From the NCBI RefSeq assembly GCF_015686695.1, contig NZ_JADPMR010000001.1:2852001-2916000 (forward strand): 64,000 bases of DNA, given 5' to 3'. The stretch's first letter is position 1. Every line of letters starts with the position of its first letter. The position numbers were made by a program, and so were the translations under genes. Source of the stretch: Vibrio nitrifigilis (GTDB lineage: Bacteria; Pseudomonadota; Gammaproteobacteria; Enterobacterales; Vibrionaceae). Shown piece by piece: positions 9,064 through 17,773 of the stretch. The notes beneath the pieces were generated by a model, which did not search any database, had not been told where the DNA came from, and was given only the letters and a program-made list of their open reading frames with translations.

Positions 9064-9139
9064 TGGTGCCTCGAGGCGGAATCGAACCACCGACACGAGG
9101 ATTTTCAATCCTCTGCTCTACCGACTGAGCTATCGAGGC
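9064..9139 (-). tRNA. tRNA-Phe (GAA), variant acceptor stem
   Basis: The body and the GAA anticodon match the other two tRNA-Phe genes. The acceptor stem is GCCTCGA / TCGAGGC instead of GCCCGGA / TCCGGGC, with changes on both strands so all pairs are kept. It lies only 6 bases from tRNA-Thr and 7 bases from tRNA-Asn. Confidence 0.95.
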
Positions 9140-9145
9140 AATAAA

Positions 9146-9221
<76 letters not shown>

Positions 9222-9314
9222 ACACTTTATCTATTGCGGTTGATGTATGACATCAACAAACCAAATTGTGCTATCTGTCGTTGCGTTAAGTACGAAACAC
9301 CAGATTATAAATCG
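9222..9314 (-). repeat. Duplicated spacer between tRNA-Phe and tRNA-Thr
   Basis: This spacer and 8162-8252 are diverged copies, sharing runs such as CTATCTGTCGTTGCGTTAA and ACGAAACACCAGATTATAAA. With the matching promoters and terminators it shows the whole operon was duplicated. Confidence 0.8.
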
Positions 9315-9390
9315 TGGTGCCCGGAGGCGGAATCGAACCACCGACACGAGGATTTTCAATCCTCTGCTCTACCGACTGAGCTATCCGGGC
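9315..9390 (-). tRNA. tRNA-Phe (GAA)
   Basis: A 76-base cloverleaf identical in mature sequence to the copy at 8253-8328, with anticodon GAA and encoded CCA. First gene of the first tRNA operon. Confidence 0.97.
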
Positions 9391-9401
9391 AACGGGGCGC
9401 T

Positions 9402-9430
9402 ATTAAACGGATTTTCGGTCTTCACGTCAA
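9402..9430 (-). promoter_or_regulatory. Sigma-70 promoter of the first tRNA operon
   Basis: Minus strand: -35 TTGACG, a 17-base spacer, -10 TTTAAT, then a GC-rich discriminator (AGCGCCCCG) typical of stringently controlled stable-RNA promoters. The tRNA begins 11 bases past the -10. Confidence 0.88.
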
Positions 9431-9496
9431 CTTGTTTTTGCAAAAAAAATAAAAAAAAGCGTTAACTGTCGGTATTTTGGACGATTTGCTGCTTTT

Positions 9497-10624
9497 TTAT
9501 TTATTATTGAACTCTTTTTGGTAACGAGTGACCTTTTCAAGATAGCGACGTGATTCTGCGTTAGGGTGCTTTTTAGTCAGTGCCCAGTAAACTTGATTAG
9601 GCTGGAGACGATTAATATCACTGACTGCTCGACTTTTATTACGGCTAAAAGTATTTAGTACACCGCCTGCGCCACCGTTGTATGCAGAAATCATACTATA
9701 TTCAAGTGATAGGGGATTATTCACTTCTCTTAAGTAACGATTTTTAAGCAGATAAAAATAGGCCGTCCCTGTGTCAATATTGTTTTCTGGATTAAATAAA
9801 TATTTTGGTGAAGGTTGGCCTGAACGGTTTTTGACTAAGCGGAATACATCACGTCCCGCCGTTTTGGGTACCACTTGCATAAGCCCATAAGCATTAGCCC
9901 AGCTCACCGCGTATGGGTTAAAACTGCTTTCTGTCTTTATTATGGCGTAAATTAGGTCTTCATCGATCCCATAGCGTTTAGCCGCTCTTCTTACGATGTT
10001 TGCATACTTGTAACTACGTATTTCAATTTGATCAGCTACCATGGGGATTTCCACATAGTAAGACTTTTTAAAATCGACCTTTTTAACTTTGAGTTGATGT
10101 GTAATCAAGTAATCGGCAAAGCGTTTTGCACGCCACGACCATTGGATGGGCTGATGATCTTGATCGACAACCTGTTTATACAAGAACGGTTGTCCTTGAA
10201 GTTGTACGTTTTTGGAAGAGAATAAATCGACTTGAGAAGGGTTATCTGGGGTTAGAAGAGTGGTGATAATTGCCTGACGCAAATGTTGCTTTGGTTCTGT
10301 CGTCGCAACAGTTTCAACCAAGATTGTCCCTTTATCAAAGTTGACTTCTGTCCGGCTCAGGTAGTTATCTATGTACTTTACGTAGTTACGTTTCCCTGCG
10401 ATTTTGATTTCTTTACGGCCCCATTTCTGCTCGATTTTGCCGGAAAAACTATTGATTAAGGCATCTAGTGCTGCAGTATCTTTTCTATATTGCCCTGGAA
10501 GTTGGGCAAGATTTTTGGCAAAGCGGTTGGTTGGCTCGTAATCTATATCATAGAGTTTGGCTATCATCTCTCGACTACAACCGGTTAAGAGAAACAGAAC
10601 TAAACAATATAGGTAAGGCTTCAT
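9497..10624 (-). CDS. mltC: Membrane-bound lytic murein transglycosylase C
   Basis: Outer-membrane lipoprotein that cleaves peptidoglycan glycan strands to give 1,6-anhydro-muropeptides. The 375 residues begin with a lipoprotein signal and the lipobox LLTGC (Cys16). An N-terminal DUF3393-type domain follows, then a C-terminal SLT domain with catalytic Glu in IIKTESSFNP and the fold motifs AYGLMQVVPKTAGRDV and SAYNGGAGGVLNTF. It lies after yggX and mutY on the minus strand, an order common in gammaproteobacteria, but a terminator separates it from yggX, so it probably has its own promoter. Confidence 0.96.
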   Translation of the reverse strand: MKPYLYCLVLFLLTGCSREMIAKLYDIDYEPTNRFAKNLAQLPGQYRKDTAALDALINSFSGKIEQKWGRKEIKIAGKRNYVKYIDNYLSRTEVNFDKGTILVETVATTEPKQHLRQAIITTLLTPDNPSQVDLFSSKNVQLQGQPFLYKQVVDQDHQPIQWSWRAKRFADYLITHQLKVKKVDFKKSYYVEIPMVADQIEIRSYKYANIVRRAAKRYGIDEDLIYAIIKTESSFNPYAVSWANAYGLMQVVPKTAGRDVFRLVKNRSGQPSPKYLFNPENNIDTGTAYFYLLKNRYLREVNNPLSLEYSMISAYNGGAGGVLNTFSRNKSRAVSDINRLQPNQVYWALTKKHPNAESRRYLEKVTRYQKEFNNK

Positions 10625-10672
10625 CGCTTCCTCGTCAGGCCATTAGTACGGTGCTTTAATAATTGAGTATCC

Positions 10673-10707
10673 AAAATAAAAGGGTGAAAGAATCCGTCTT
10701 TCACCCT
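10673..10707 (-). terminator. Terminator after yggX
   Basis: Perfect ten-base stem AGGGTGAAAG / CTTTCACCCT with a 7-base loop, followed on the minus strand by TTTATTTT. It lies 6 bases beyond the yggX stop and 48 bases before the mltC start. Confidence 0.85.
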
Positions 10708-10713
10708 ACGCTA

Positions 10714-10986
10714 TTATTCACTTGGTGGGGTATAACCTTCAATGTGGACGTCTTGTCCTTCAAATAGAAACTTAACCATTTCTTCTTCTAGTAATTTACG
10801 ATGTTCTGGATCCATCATATTTAATTTTTTTTCATTGATCAGCATGGTTTGTTTGTGTTGCCATTCTGCCCAAGCTTCTTTAGATATTGAATCAAAGATG
10901 CGTTTACCCAATTCACCTGGATAAAGTTGGAAGTCGAGACCTTCCGCTTCTTTTTGTAGGCGAGCACAAAATACAGTGCGGCTCAT
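10714..10986 (-). CDS. yggX: Fe(II)-trafficking protein YggX
   Basis: A small cytosolic protein that protects iron-sulfur clusters from oxidative damage and is thought to traffic Fe(II). The 90 residues carry the family signature: the opening MSRTVFCARLQKEAEGLD with the conserved Cys7, the block PGELGKRIFDSISKEAW, and MLINEKKLNMMDPEHRKLLE. It lies 12 bases after mutY, an Fe-S glycosylase, in what looks like one transcription unit. The pairing of an Fe-S repair enzyme with an Fe-S protection factor is conserved in E. coli. Confidence 0.97.
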   Translation of the reverse strand: MSRTVFCARLQKEAEGLDFQLYPGELGKRIFDSISKEAWAEWQHKQTMLINEKKLNMMDPEHRKLLEEEMVKFLFEGQDVHIEGYTPPSE

Positions 10987-10998
10987 AGAGATATCCTC

Positions 10999-12057
10999 TT
11001 AATTATGCATCAATTCAAATGGCAGGCTGTCGAGCAATTGCTTTACAGGGGCTGCCAAACCGATTTGTTCGGGTTGAGTTAAGTTATACCAAAGACCTTT
11101 AGTTCCTTCCATTATCATGTCAGGTTTTGCTGACAATTCGAATAAAACTGGCGTGATATCGAGATGATAATGGCTAAAAGTATGGCGAAAAGTGATCAAT
11201 GTTTCTTGTCTAAGGATCGTGGAGTCTTTGATCCCTCGAGTATCAATCATAGTTTGTAGATCATTGTGGGTATTTTCAGGAAAACAGTAGAGCCCACCCC
11301 AAATACCAGTTTGTGGGCGTTGCTCTAACCAAATTTCATTGTCGTGATGGAACATAGCAAACCAAGCTTGTTTCACGGGTTTTTCTTTTTTCGGCTTTTT
11401 ACCAGGATAATTGAGCGGTGTGCCTTGTTTATAAGCCTGACAACTTTTTTGGACTGGGCAGAGCAAGCATTTAGGATTACTCCGAGTGCAAACCATTGCG
11501 CCCATATCCATCATTGCTTGGTTGTATTTATCGACATGTTCTTTTGGGGTATTGAGCTCAGCAAATTCCCACAATTGGTTTTCGACTTTTTTTTGTCCAG
11601 GCCAACCTGAAACGGCATAATGGCGTGCTAACGTGCGTTTCACATTGCCATCTAAAATAGCATGAGGCAATTGGTAGACAGAAGAAAGGACCGCTGCTGC
11701 TGTTGATCGTCCAATACCTGGTAGGGCATTCATTTCCTCAATATCTTGAGGAAATTCGCCCCCATGTTTTTCAACTACCATTTGAGCGGCTTTATGCAGG
11801 TTACGCGCTCGAGCGTAATAACCCAATCCAGTCCAAAGATGCAGTACTTCATCTTGAGGTGCTTGAGCTAAGGCTTGCACGGTAGGGAAGCGCTCCATAA
11901 AACGCTCGAAATAAGGAATCACGGTAGCAACCTGAGTCTGTTGCAACATGATTTCCGATAACCAAACGCTGTAAGCAGTTTTATTTTGTTGCCATGGTAA
12001 GCTCTTACGTCCGTAAGCGTCATACCAATTGAGGATCGACTTTGCAAAAGGAGTCAC
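10999..12057 (-). CDS. mutY: A/G-specific adenine glycosylase MutY
   Basis: Removes adenine mispaired with 8-oxoguanine during base-excision repair. I prefer the GTG start at 12057 (352 residues, beginning VTPFAKSILNWYDAYGRK). The open frame continues to 12117, but that extension (YIIIIIKEH) is low-complexity and unlike MutY. Features include the SEIMLQQTQV motif with the catalytic Glu, the helix-hairpin-helix LPGIGRSTAAAVLS with nearby LDGNVKR containing the catalytic Asp, the four-cysteine cluster CTRSNPKCLLCPVQKSC (C-x6-C-x2-C-x5-C), and a C-terminal NUDIX-like 8-oxoG reader domain (WGGLYCFPE, FRHTFSHYHLD). Confidence 0.95.
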   Translation of the reverse strand: MTPFAKSILNWYDAYGRKSLPWQQNKTAYSVWLSEIMLQQTQVATVIPYFERFMERFPTVQALAQAPQDEVLHLWTGLGYYARARNLHKAAQMVVEKHGGEFPQDIEEMNALPGIGRSTAAAVLSSVYQLPHAILDGNVKRTLARHYAVSGWPGQKKVENQLWEFAELNTPKEHVDKYNQAMMDMGAMVCTRSNPKCLLCPVQKSCQAYKQGTPLNYPGKKPKKEKPVKQAWFAMFHHDNEIWLEQRPQTGIWGGLYCFPENTHNDLQTMIDTRGIKDSTILRQETLITFRHTFSHYHLDITPVLFELSAKPDMIMEGTKGLWYNLTQPEQIGLAAPVKQLLDSLPFELMHN

Positions 12058-12287
12058 GACATGCTCTTTTATTATGATAATGATATAAAATTTAATCACA
12101 GTGTAATGGATAGCCAAATACTATGAAAAGACACCAGCTGTGATTTCAGTGGTTCTATCATGGCGAATAATGGTCGAATAACAACACACAATTCATGTGG
12201 GATTAGCATTTTTTCGTTTAATACTTGCACCGAAGGCAATTCTTTGGATAATTCCCGCTCTGTTTAATCAATGCGCAGGCAAAACCA

Positions 12288-13007
12288 ATGAGTGAAGTAA
12301 CCACTAACGAGTTCACTGACGACGGTAAAATTGTACGAAAAATTCGTAGTTTCGTTCGTCGTGAAGGTCGACTAACAAAAGGTCAGGAAGCCGCTTTAAA
12401 TGAGTGCTGGCCAACAATGGGAATTGATTACCAAAAACAATTGCTAGATTGGAAGGCAGTGTATGGTAATGATAATCCGGTGGTTCTGGAAATTGGTTTT
12501 GGTATGGGAGCGTCTTTGGTTGAAATGGCCAAAAATGCACCTGAGAAAAACTTCTTAGGTATTGAAGTACATAGCCCTGGCGTTGGTGCGTGTTTAGCGT
12601 CTGCTCGTGAAGCAGGAGTCACTAACTTACGCGTGATGTGTCACGATGCGGTTGAAGTGTTCGAGCATATGATTCCTGATAGTAGCCTGACTACATTGCA
12701 ACTGTTTTTCCCAGACCCTTGGCATAAAAAACGTCACCATAAGCGCCGTATTGTTCAGCTAGAGTTCGCCGAAATGGTGCGTCAAAAACTGCAAGTGGAA
12801 TCCGGTATTTTCCACATGGCAACAGACTGGGAAAACTACGCAGAACACATGATTGAAGTGATGAATCAAGCTCCTGGATACAAAAATATCGCTGTAGAAG
12901 GCGATTATGTTCCTCGTCCTGATGATCGTCCATTAACCAAATTTGAAGCGCGTGGCCATCGTTTAGGCCATGGTGTTTGGGATATTAAATACAAACGCAT
13001 TAGCTAA
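12288..13007 (+). CDS. trmB: tRNA (guanine46-N7)-methyltransferase TrmB
   Basis: Adds the m7G46 modification in the tRNA variable loop using SAM. The 239 residues show the class-I methyltransferase motif VLEIGFGMGASLVEMA, then NFLGIEVHSPGVG, the family signature LQLFFPDPWHKKRHHKRR, and the C-terminal TKFEARGHRLGHGVWD. It is divergent from mutY, with 230 bases between their starts, and is followed by its own terminator. The start at 12288 fits the family's N-terminal extension, which includes RSFVRREGRLTKGQ. Confidence 0.97.
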   Translation: MSEVTTNEFTDDGKIVRKIRSFVRREGRLTKGQEAALNECWPTMGIDYQKQLLDWKAVYGNDNPVVLEIGFGMGASLVEMAKNAPEKNFLGIEVHSPGVGACLASAREAGVTNLRVMCHDAVEVFEHMIPDSSLTTLQLFFPDPWHKKRHHKRRIVQLEFAEMVRQKLQVESGIFHMATDWENYAEHMIEVMNQAPGYKNIAVEGDYVPRPDDRPLTKFEARGHRLGHGVWDIKYKRIS

Positions 13008-13034
13008 TTGAGTCTCGTTACTCGCTAGTTTCTT

Positions 13035-13066
13035 AATGCCAACATTTACCATGTTGGCATTTTTTT
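13035..13066 (+). terminator. Terminator after trmB
   Basis: Stem AATGCCAACAT / ATGTTGGCATT with a 5-base loop and a T-run. It ends 16 bases before the glsB start, so glsB must have its own promoter or depend on readthrough. Confidence 0.9.
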
Positions 13067-13082
13067 CCCTTGGAGAAAAAGA

Positions 13083-14003
13083 ATGAAACCGACACAAAAG
13101 ATTTTAACCACTATTTTGGACGAAGTACGTCCTTTGATCGGACAGGGAAAAGTAGCGAACTATATTCCGGCGCTAGCTGAAGTATCAAATCAAAAGCTTG
13201 GTATTGCTGTCTTTACCAATGAAGGTGAGGTGATTAAAGCGGGCGATGCTGAAGAAGGCTTTTCTATTCAATCGATTTCGAAAGCGTTGAGTCTCACCCT
13301 TGCTATGCGCTTATATGAGCCTGAAGAAATGTGGCGTCGAGTAGGGAAAGAACCATCAGGACAAGCGTTTAACTCTCTTATTCAGTTAGAAATGGAGCAG
13401 GGGATCCCGCGTAATCCATTTATTAATGCTGGGGCCATTGTTGTTGCTGATATGCTGCAAAGTCGTTTATCCGCTCCTAGACAACGTTTACTCGAGTTTG
13501 TTCGTCAACTGTGTAGTAACGAGCACGTAGTATATGACAAAGTGGTTGCTAATTCCGAGTTGCAGCATAGCGATCGTAATGCGGCGATTGCCTATCTGAT
13601 GCGTTCATTTGGTAATTTCGAAAACGAAGTATTACCGGTATTGAACAACTATTTTCATGCTTGTTCTATTACGATGAGTTGTGTTGAGTTGGCAAAGACG
13701 TTCAGCTATTTAGCGAACAAAGGTCGATCGGTGATTAGTGGTGAACAAATCATTACGCCAACACAAAGTAAGCAGGTGAATGCATTACTTGCCACTTGCG
13801 GTTTGTATGATGGCGCTGGAGAGTTTGCCTATAGGGTCGGGATGCCGGGTAAATCCGGTGTTGGCGGTGGGATTATCGCGATTGTTCCTGGGGAAATGAC
13901 GATAGCAGTCTGGTCGCCAGAATTGGATAAATCAGGTAATTCATTAGCGGGTACGAAGGCGCTAGAGCTATTAGCAAAACGGATTGGGCGCTCCATTTTC
14001 TAA
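13083..14003 (+). CDS. glsB: Glutaminase
   Basis: Hydrolyses glutamine to glutamate and ammonia; a serine-dependent beta-lactamase-fold enzyme. The 306 residues resemble E. coli GlsB (YneH) from memory. Visible motifs are IGQGKVANYIPALAEV, FSIQSISKALSL with the catalytic S-x-x-K, QLEMEQGIPRNPFINAGAI, and the C-terminal GMPGKSGVGGGIIAIVPGEM. A GGAG ribosome site lies 7 bases before the ATG. Bounded by terminators on both sides, so it is probably monocistronic. Confidence 0.96.
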   Translation: MKPTQKILTTILDEVRPLIGQGKVANYIPALAEVSNQKLGIAVFTNEGEVIKAGDAEEGFSIQSISKALSLTLAMRLYEPEEMWRRVGKEPSGQAFNSLIQLEMEQGIPRNPFINAGAIVVADMLQSRLSAPRQRLLEFVRQLCSNEHVVYDKVVANSELQHSDRNAAIAYLMRSFGNFENEVLPVLNNYFHACSITMSCVELAKTFSYLANKGRSVISGEQIITPTQSKQVNALLATCGLYDGAGEFAYRVGMPGKSGVGGGIIAIVPGEMTIAVWSPELDKSGNSLAGTKALELLAKRIGRSIF

Positions 14004-14012
14004 CGAAATGAA

Positions 14013-14049
14013 CAACGCCACATACTGTTATGTGGCGTTGTGCTTTTTT
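14013..14049 (+). terminator. Terminator after glsB
   Basis: Twelve-base stem CAACGCCACATA / TATGTGGCGTTG, loop CTGT, then TGC and six T residues. It lies between the convergent glsB and hemW genes. Confidence 0.88.
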
Positions 14050-14057
14050 AGGTTGTG

Positions 14058-15233
14058 CTACTCATCTTCATCAGCCATAAAGGCTTCGAGCAAATCATTA
14101 AGGAACAGTTTTCCTTTGCGAGTAATTTGCCAATGAGTGCTGTTTTCGTCTAAGTACCCCTGATCTATTGCCCAATTGATAGTCGGTCCAATAACCTCTA
14201 ACGGTAGGCCTGTTGTCGTAACAAAATCTTGTTTGGGACAAGGTTCAATCAAGCGAAAACGATTCATAAAAAATTCAAATGGTCGGTCGATATCGGCGAC
14301 AAGTTGTTCGCTATCAAGATACGGTTTCACCATATTCTGATAAGCCGATAAGTAGCCTCTAGGATGTTTAATCTTAGTGGTACGAACGATTCTTCCATCA
14401 GTAAAGCTGAGCTTGCCGTGTGAACCACAGCCAATTCCTAGGTAGTCACCAAAACGCCAATAATTTAAGTTATGCTGACATTGATAACCGGGTTTACTAT
14501 AGCCAGATATTTCATATTGAACGTAGCCAGCAGCTGTTAACTTTTGATGACCAGATTCAAAAATATCCCATAATTGATCATCGTCGGGTAATTCAGGCGG
14601 TTTTGAATAAAACAGAGTATTGGGTTCGATCGTCAGTTGATACCAAGATAAATGCGGAGGATCTAGCTTGATCGCCTGCTCAAGATCATTCAGTGCTTGA
14701 TCTTGAGTCTGATCGGGCAAGCCGTGCATCAGATCTAAGTTAAAGCTTTTCAGTCCGATTTGATGGGCAAGGTGCGCCGCATTGATCGCTTCAGCTTGAC
14801 CGTGAATACGTCCAAGCGCTTTCAATTTATCCGGGGCAAAGCTTTGTACACCTATCGAAATACGCGTAACCCCCACTTTTCGATAAGCGGCAAATCTCTC
14901 AGCTTCGATAGTTCCTGGGTTGGCTTCCATGGTGATTTCAATATCTTGCTCGAATGGAATACGCGCTTCTATCCCAGAGAGTAATGCACCAATTCCTTCT
15001 GAGGAAATAAGGCTTGGAGTTCCTCCACCGATGAAGATGGAGTGCAATAATCGTGGGTTATCATTGAGGCAATAGCGCTCAATATCACGATCTAAATCTT
15101 CAAGTAGTGCTTGAATATAATCGTGTTCAGGGATGTCTTCTTTTAGTGCGTGTGAATTAAAGTCACAGTAAGGGCATTTCTGCACACACCAAGGAATATG
15201 GACATATAAACTTAAAGCAGGAGGTGTCAGCAT
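14058..15233 (-). CDS. hemW: Heme chaperone HemW (radical SAM family)
   Basis: HemW binds heme and a radical-SAM 4Fe-4S cluster and inserts heme into respiratory proteins; it was long misannotated as an oxygen-independent coproporphyrinogen oxidase. The 391 residues have C-x3-C-x2-C in HIPWCVQKCPYCDFNSH, the glycine motif IFIGGGTPSLIS, EANPGT, and RISIGVQSF. The C-terminal HemW domain includes the winged-helix-like end QITRKGKLFLNDLLEAF. Its ATG overlaps the rdgB stop (TAATG), so the two are translationally coupled. Confidence 0.95.
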   Translation of the reverse strand: MLTPPALSLYVHIPWCVQKCPYCDFNSHALKEDIPEHDYIQALLEDLDRDIERYCLNDNPRLLHSIFIGGGTPSLISSEGIGALLSGIEARIPFEQDIEITMEANPGTIEAERFAAYRKVGVTRISIGVQSFAPDKLKALGRIHGQAEAINAAHLAHQIGLKSFNLDLMHGLPDQTQDQALNDLEQAIKLDPPHLSWYQLTIEPNTLFYSKPPELPDDDQLWDIFESGHQKLTAAGYVQYEISGYSKPGYQCQHNLNYWRFGDYLGIGCGSHGKLSFTDGRIVRTTKIKHPRGYLSAYQNMVKPYLDSEQLVADIDRPFEFFMNRFRLIEPCPKQDFVTTTGLPLEVIGPTINWAIDQGYLDENSTHWQITRKGKLFLNDLLEAFMADEDE

Positions 15234-15832
15234 TAAGCGTGTTGCTCTTCTAGGGCTGTAAATAATTTTTTCAGGGCAATGCCGCGATGGGACAGTTGCT
15301 TTTTACGAGCAGGTTCTAGCTCAGCAGAAGCACATTGTTCTTCTGGTACCCAAAAAATAGGGTCGTAACCAAACCCGTTTGTACCATGAGATTCCGTTAA
15401 GATATGACCTTCCCATTGACCGTGGCATACGAGTGGCGTTGGATCCTCGGCGTGGCGCATGTACACCAATACACAATGGAAACGAGCGGTACGTTGCTCT
15501 TGAGGAACACCTTCCATTGCGTTAAGTAGTTTATTCAAGTTCTCTTCATCGGATGCATCTTCACCCGCATAACGCGCTGAATAGATACCTGGCGCCCCTT
15601 TTAGATAGTCGACTTCTAAACCTGAATCATCAGCAATAGCAGCAAAGCCCGTTTCTTGTGCAGCATGGCGAGCTTTTATAATGGCATTTTCGATAAACGT
15701 TGTGCCTGTTTCAGGAACAGAAGATACGTTCAGTTCAGTTTGCGCCACTACGTCGAAACCAAAATCAGCCAATAGATCGGACATTTCACGAACTTTACCT
15801 TGGTTGCCAGTCGCTAATACAATTTTTTTCAT
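15233..15832 (-). CDS. rdgB: dITP/XTP pyrophosphatase RdgB
   Basis: Cleans non-canonical purine nucleotides (dITP, ITP, XTP) from the pool by hydrolysis to the monophosphate and PPi. The 199 residues start MKKIVLATGNQGKVREM, with the Ham1-family substrate motif TGNQGK, then AIADDSGLEVDYLKGAPGIYSARYAG and the C-terminal GTNGFGYDPIFWVPE and LSHRGIALKKL. A terminator between it and yggU suggests that rdgB-hemW forms a separate transcription unit on the minus strand. Confidence 0.97.
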   Translation of the reverse strand: MKKIVLATGNQGKVREMSDLLADFGFDVVAQTELNVSSVPETGTTFIENAIIKARHAAQETGFAAIADDSGLEVDYLKGAPGIYSARYAGEDASDEENLNKLLNAMEGVPQEQRTARFHCVLVYMRHAEDPTPLVCHGQWEGHILTESHGTNGFGYDPIFWVPEEQCASAELEPARKKQLSHRGIALKKLFTALEEQHA

Positions 15833-15919
15833 TGGGGCTTTTACCTTACTTAAAAGTGGGCTGCGTTATGGCTGCCAAGAATACCAGAATCTAAGTGTAG
15901 CCACGAGTCCTACTCTAGA

Positions 15920-15948
15920 TAAAACAATCCCCACGCAAAGGTGGGGAT
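15920..15948 (-). terminator. Terminator after yggU
   Basis: Minus-strand stem ATCCCCAC / GTGGGGAT with a 6-base loop, followed by TTGTTTTAT. It sits 20 bases beyond the yggU stop. Confidence 0.7.
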
Positions 15949-15967
15949 GATGAATGGTGAATACTTA

Positions 15968-16264
15968 TTATGATGGATTGAGGAATGCCAATAGTGACTC
16001 TGGTATTTGGCTTGGTTGAGCGATCCTGAGCTGTTTATGTCGGCCCAATTCGCCTTTTTCTATCAGCACGTTACCTTTTGCCACTTTGCACTGTTTGGCC
16101 AAAAACTTGGCTAAATGTGCATTGGCTTTACCATCAACCGGTGGCGCGGTAATCGCGACTTTTATTTCATCGCCATGTAATCCTACAATCCTGTCTCTAC
16201 TGGCTTTCGGTTGGATGTAGAGCCTTAAGATAAGGTCATCCTTGTCCAGCCAAATGGCATCCAT
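15968..16264 (-). CDS. yggU: DUF167 family protein YggU
   Basis: Small conserved protein of unknown function. Starting at ATG 16264 it has 98 residues (MDAIWLDKDDLILRLYIQPKASRD); this ATG shares a base with the yggT stop (TAATG), which argues for it over the in-frame start at 16279. The DUF167 hallmarks are YIQPKASRDRIVGLHGDEIKV, TAPPVDGKAN and GELGRHKQ. It is in the same operon as yggT and proC. No enzymatic activity can be claimed from sequence. Confidence 0.9.
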   Translation of the reverse strand: MDAIWLDKDDLILRLYIQPKASRDRIVGLHGDEIKVAITAPPVDGKANAHLAKFLAKQCKVAKGNVLIEKGELGRHKQLRIAQPSQIPESLLAFLNPS

Positions 16265-16821
16265 TATAGCTGATACCAAATTGGACCAATGATATCGCCC
16301 ATAAGGAAATTAGCGAATTGCAGGATAATAAATAGCGCTAATACACTCAGGTCTAATCCACCCATTACCGGGATAATGCGGCGCAAAGGGGCTAGCATTG
16401 GTTCGGTTAGTTGATGGAATAGATATTCGATAGGGCTACGGCCTTGGCTTACCCAACTTAAAATTGCGCGAATAATTAATACCCAAAATAGCAATCCACC
16501 TGCTGCTTTTACGAGAGCCAATAGCCCTAAAAACAGATAGAAAGTGCTGAAGTTCATCGCTCCGCCTGTTGAAATTAGCGTGAGCAATACGAATTTCACA
16601 ACACATAGTACGTAAGCAAACAAGAGAGTCGCTACATCAATACTACCTATTGAAGGGATAAAACGGCGTAGTGGACCGACAATCGGTTGTGTCGCTTTTA
16701 CGACGAACTGAGAAAATGGGTTGTAGAAATCTGCACGCGCTGCTTGTAGCCAGATGCGGAGAATCACAACCATGATATACAAGTCGAGCAAAGTGGAGAT
16801 TAGAAAACTCATTGCGTTCAT
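16264..16821 (-). CDS. yggT: YggT family inner-membrane protein
   Basis: Integral membrane protein whose family relatives affect osmotic tolerance and, in other lineages, cell-division or thylakoid organisation; its role here is unknown. The 185-residue form starts at ATG 16821 (MNAMSFLISTLLDLYIMVVI), in agreement with the E. coli protein. It contains two YGGT repeats, each a hydrophobic segment followed by FYNPFSQFVVKATQPIVGPLRR or YLFHQLTEPMLAPLRRIIP. It lies between proC and yggU. Confidence 0.92.
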   Translation of the reverse strand: MNAMSFLISTLLDLYIMVVILRIWLQAARADFYNPFSQFVVKATQPIVGPLRRFIPSIGSIDVATLLFAYVLCVVKFVLLTLISTGGAMNFSTFYLFLGLLALVKAAGGLLFWVLIIRAILSWVSQGRSPIEYLFHQLTEPMLAPLRRIIPVMGGLDLSVLALFIILQFANFLMGDIIGPIWYQL

Positions 16822-16898
16822 ATAAGGCCCTTTTTGTTGCCATGTATTTAATTGTTCAGCGTGATAGCGGGTACGCATCACGCGTCAAAACACATTCG

Positions 16899-17717
16899 TT
16901 AGAATAGTGTTTCCATTTCTTCAGCCCGTTTAATGGCTGCTTGCATTGCTTTTGCCACAATGCCAGTTAAATCATTTTGATTAAATGTTGCTAATGCTTG
17001 AGCTGTTGTGCCACCTTTTGATGTCACTTGTTCACGCAAAGTGGCTAGCTCAAGTTCTGGATTTGCTTGAACCATTTCAGCAGCCCCTAATGCTACTTGT
17101 TGAACGATCTCTCTCGCTGTTTGGGTGTCAAAACCAAGGTTGATCGCCTCTTGCTGAATGGCTTCCATAAATAGGAAAAAATAAGCAGGAGCACTTCCCG
17201 CTGCTGCTGTAATGTTATTGATCCCTTGTTCTTCGTCGACCCAACATGCTTTGCCTACGGCTGACATTAGATCTTGCGTAAAGGTTTTATCTGCATCAGT
17301 GACTGATGGTACAGCGAATAAACCGCTCATACCGCGATTGATTAGTGAGGGGGTATTCGGCATTACGCGCACCAAATTCAATTTGGTATCAAGCAATTCA
17401 TCGAGTCTTGCCGCTGTCACCCCCGCAGCAATAGAAATTACTAGTTTATTGGTAAAATCGATAGCTTGAAGAGGCTTACAAACATCGGCCATCAATTGCG
17501 GTTTCACTGCTAGAACAACCACATCTGCTTCGGTAACGGCTGCGATATTATCCGATGTTGTGCGGATACCATAATCTTGTTCTAGCGGTAAACGGCGAGT
17601 CTCTGTTGGAGATGTAGCTAAGATATTTTTTGCAGGGTAGCCGCTTGATACTAAACCAGCAATGATGGCTTTAGCCATATTACCTGCACCGACAAAAGTG
17701 ATTTTTCTTTGTTCCAT
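16899..17717 (-). CDS. proC: Pyrroline-5-carboxylate reductase
   Basis: Last step of proline synthesis: NAD(P)H-dependent reduction of pyrroline-5-carboxylate. The start is ATG 17717 (MEQRKITFVGAGNMAKAI), giving 272 residues; the open frame extends to a TTG at 17735, but its GGAG is better used as the ribosome site of the ATG. Rossmann motif VGAGNMAKAI, the block RVMPNTPSLINRGMSGLF, and the C-terminal signature PAYFFLFMEAIQQEAINLG with VTSKGGTTAQAL are all present. It lies between yggS and yggT on the minus strand. Confidence 0.96.
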   Translation of the reverse strand: MEQRKITFVGAGNMAKAIIAGLVSSGYPAKNILATSPTETRRLPLEQDYGIRTTSDNIAAVTEADVVVLAVKPQLMADVCKPLQAIDFTNKLVISIAAGVTAARLDELLDTKLNLVRVMPNTPSLINRGMSGLFAVPSVTDADKTFTQDLMSAVGKACWVDEEQGINNITAAAGSAPAYFFLFMEAIQQEAINLGFDTQTAREIVQQVALGAAEMVQANPELELATLREQVTSKGGTTAQALATFNQNDLTGIVAKAMQAAIKRAEEMETLF

Positions 17718-17773
17718 CTTAGTCTTATTCTCCAAAAGTTATAGGCTGTTACTGAATGACGATTTGTTCGTTA

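Noticed and set aside
9234..9465. Two overlapping 72-codon frames over tRNA-Phe
   Set aside because: Same tRNA-translation artefact as at 8178-8501.
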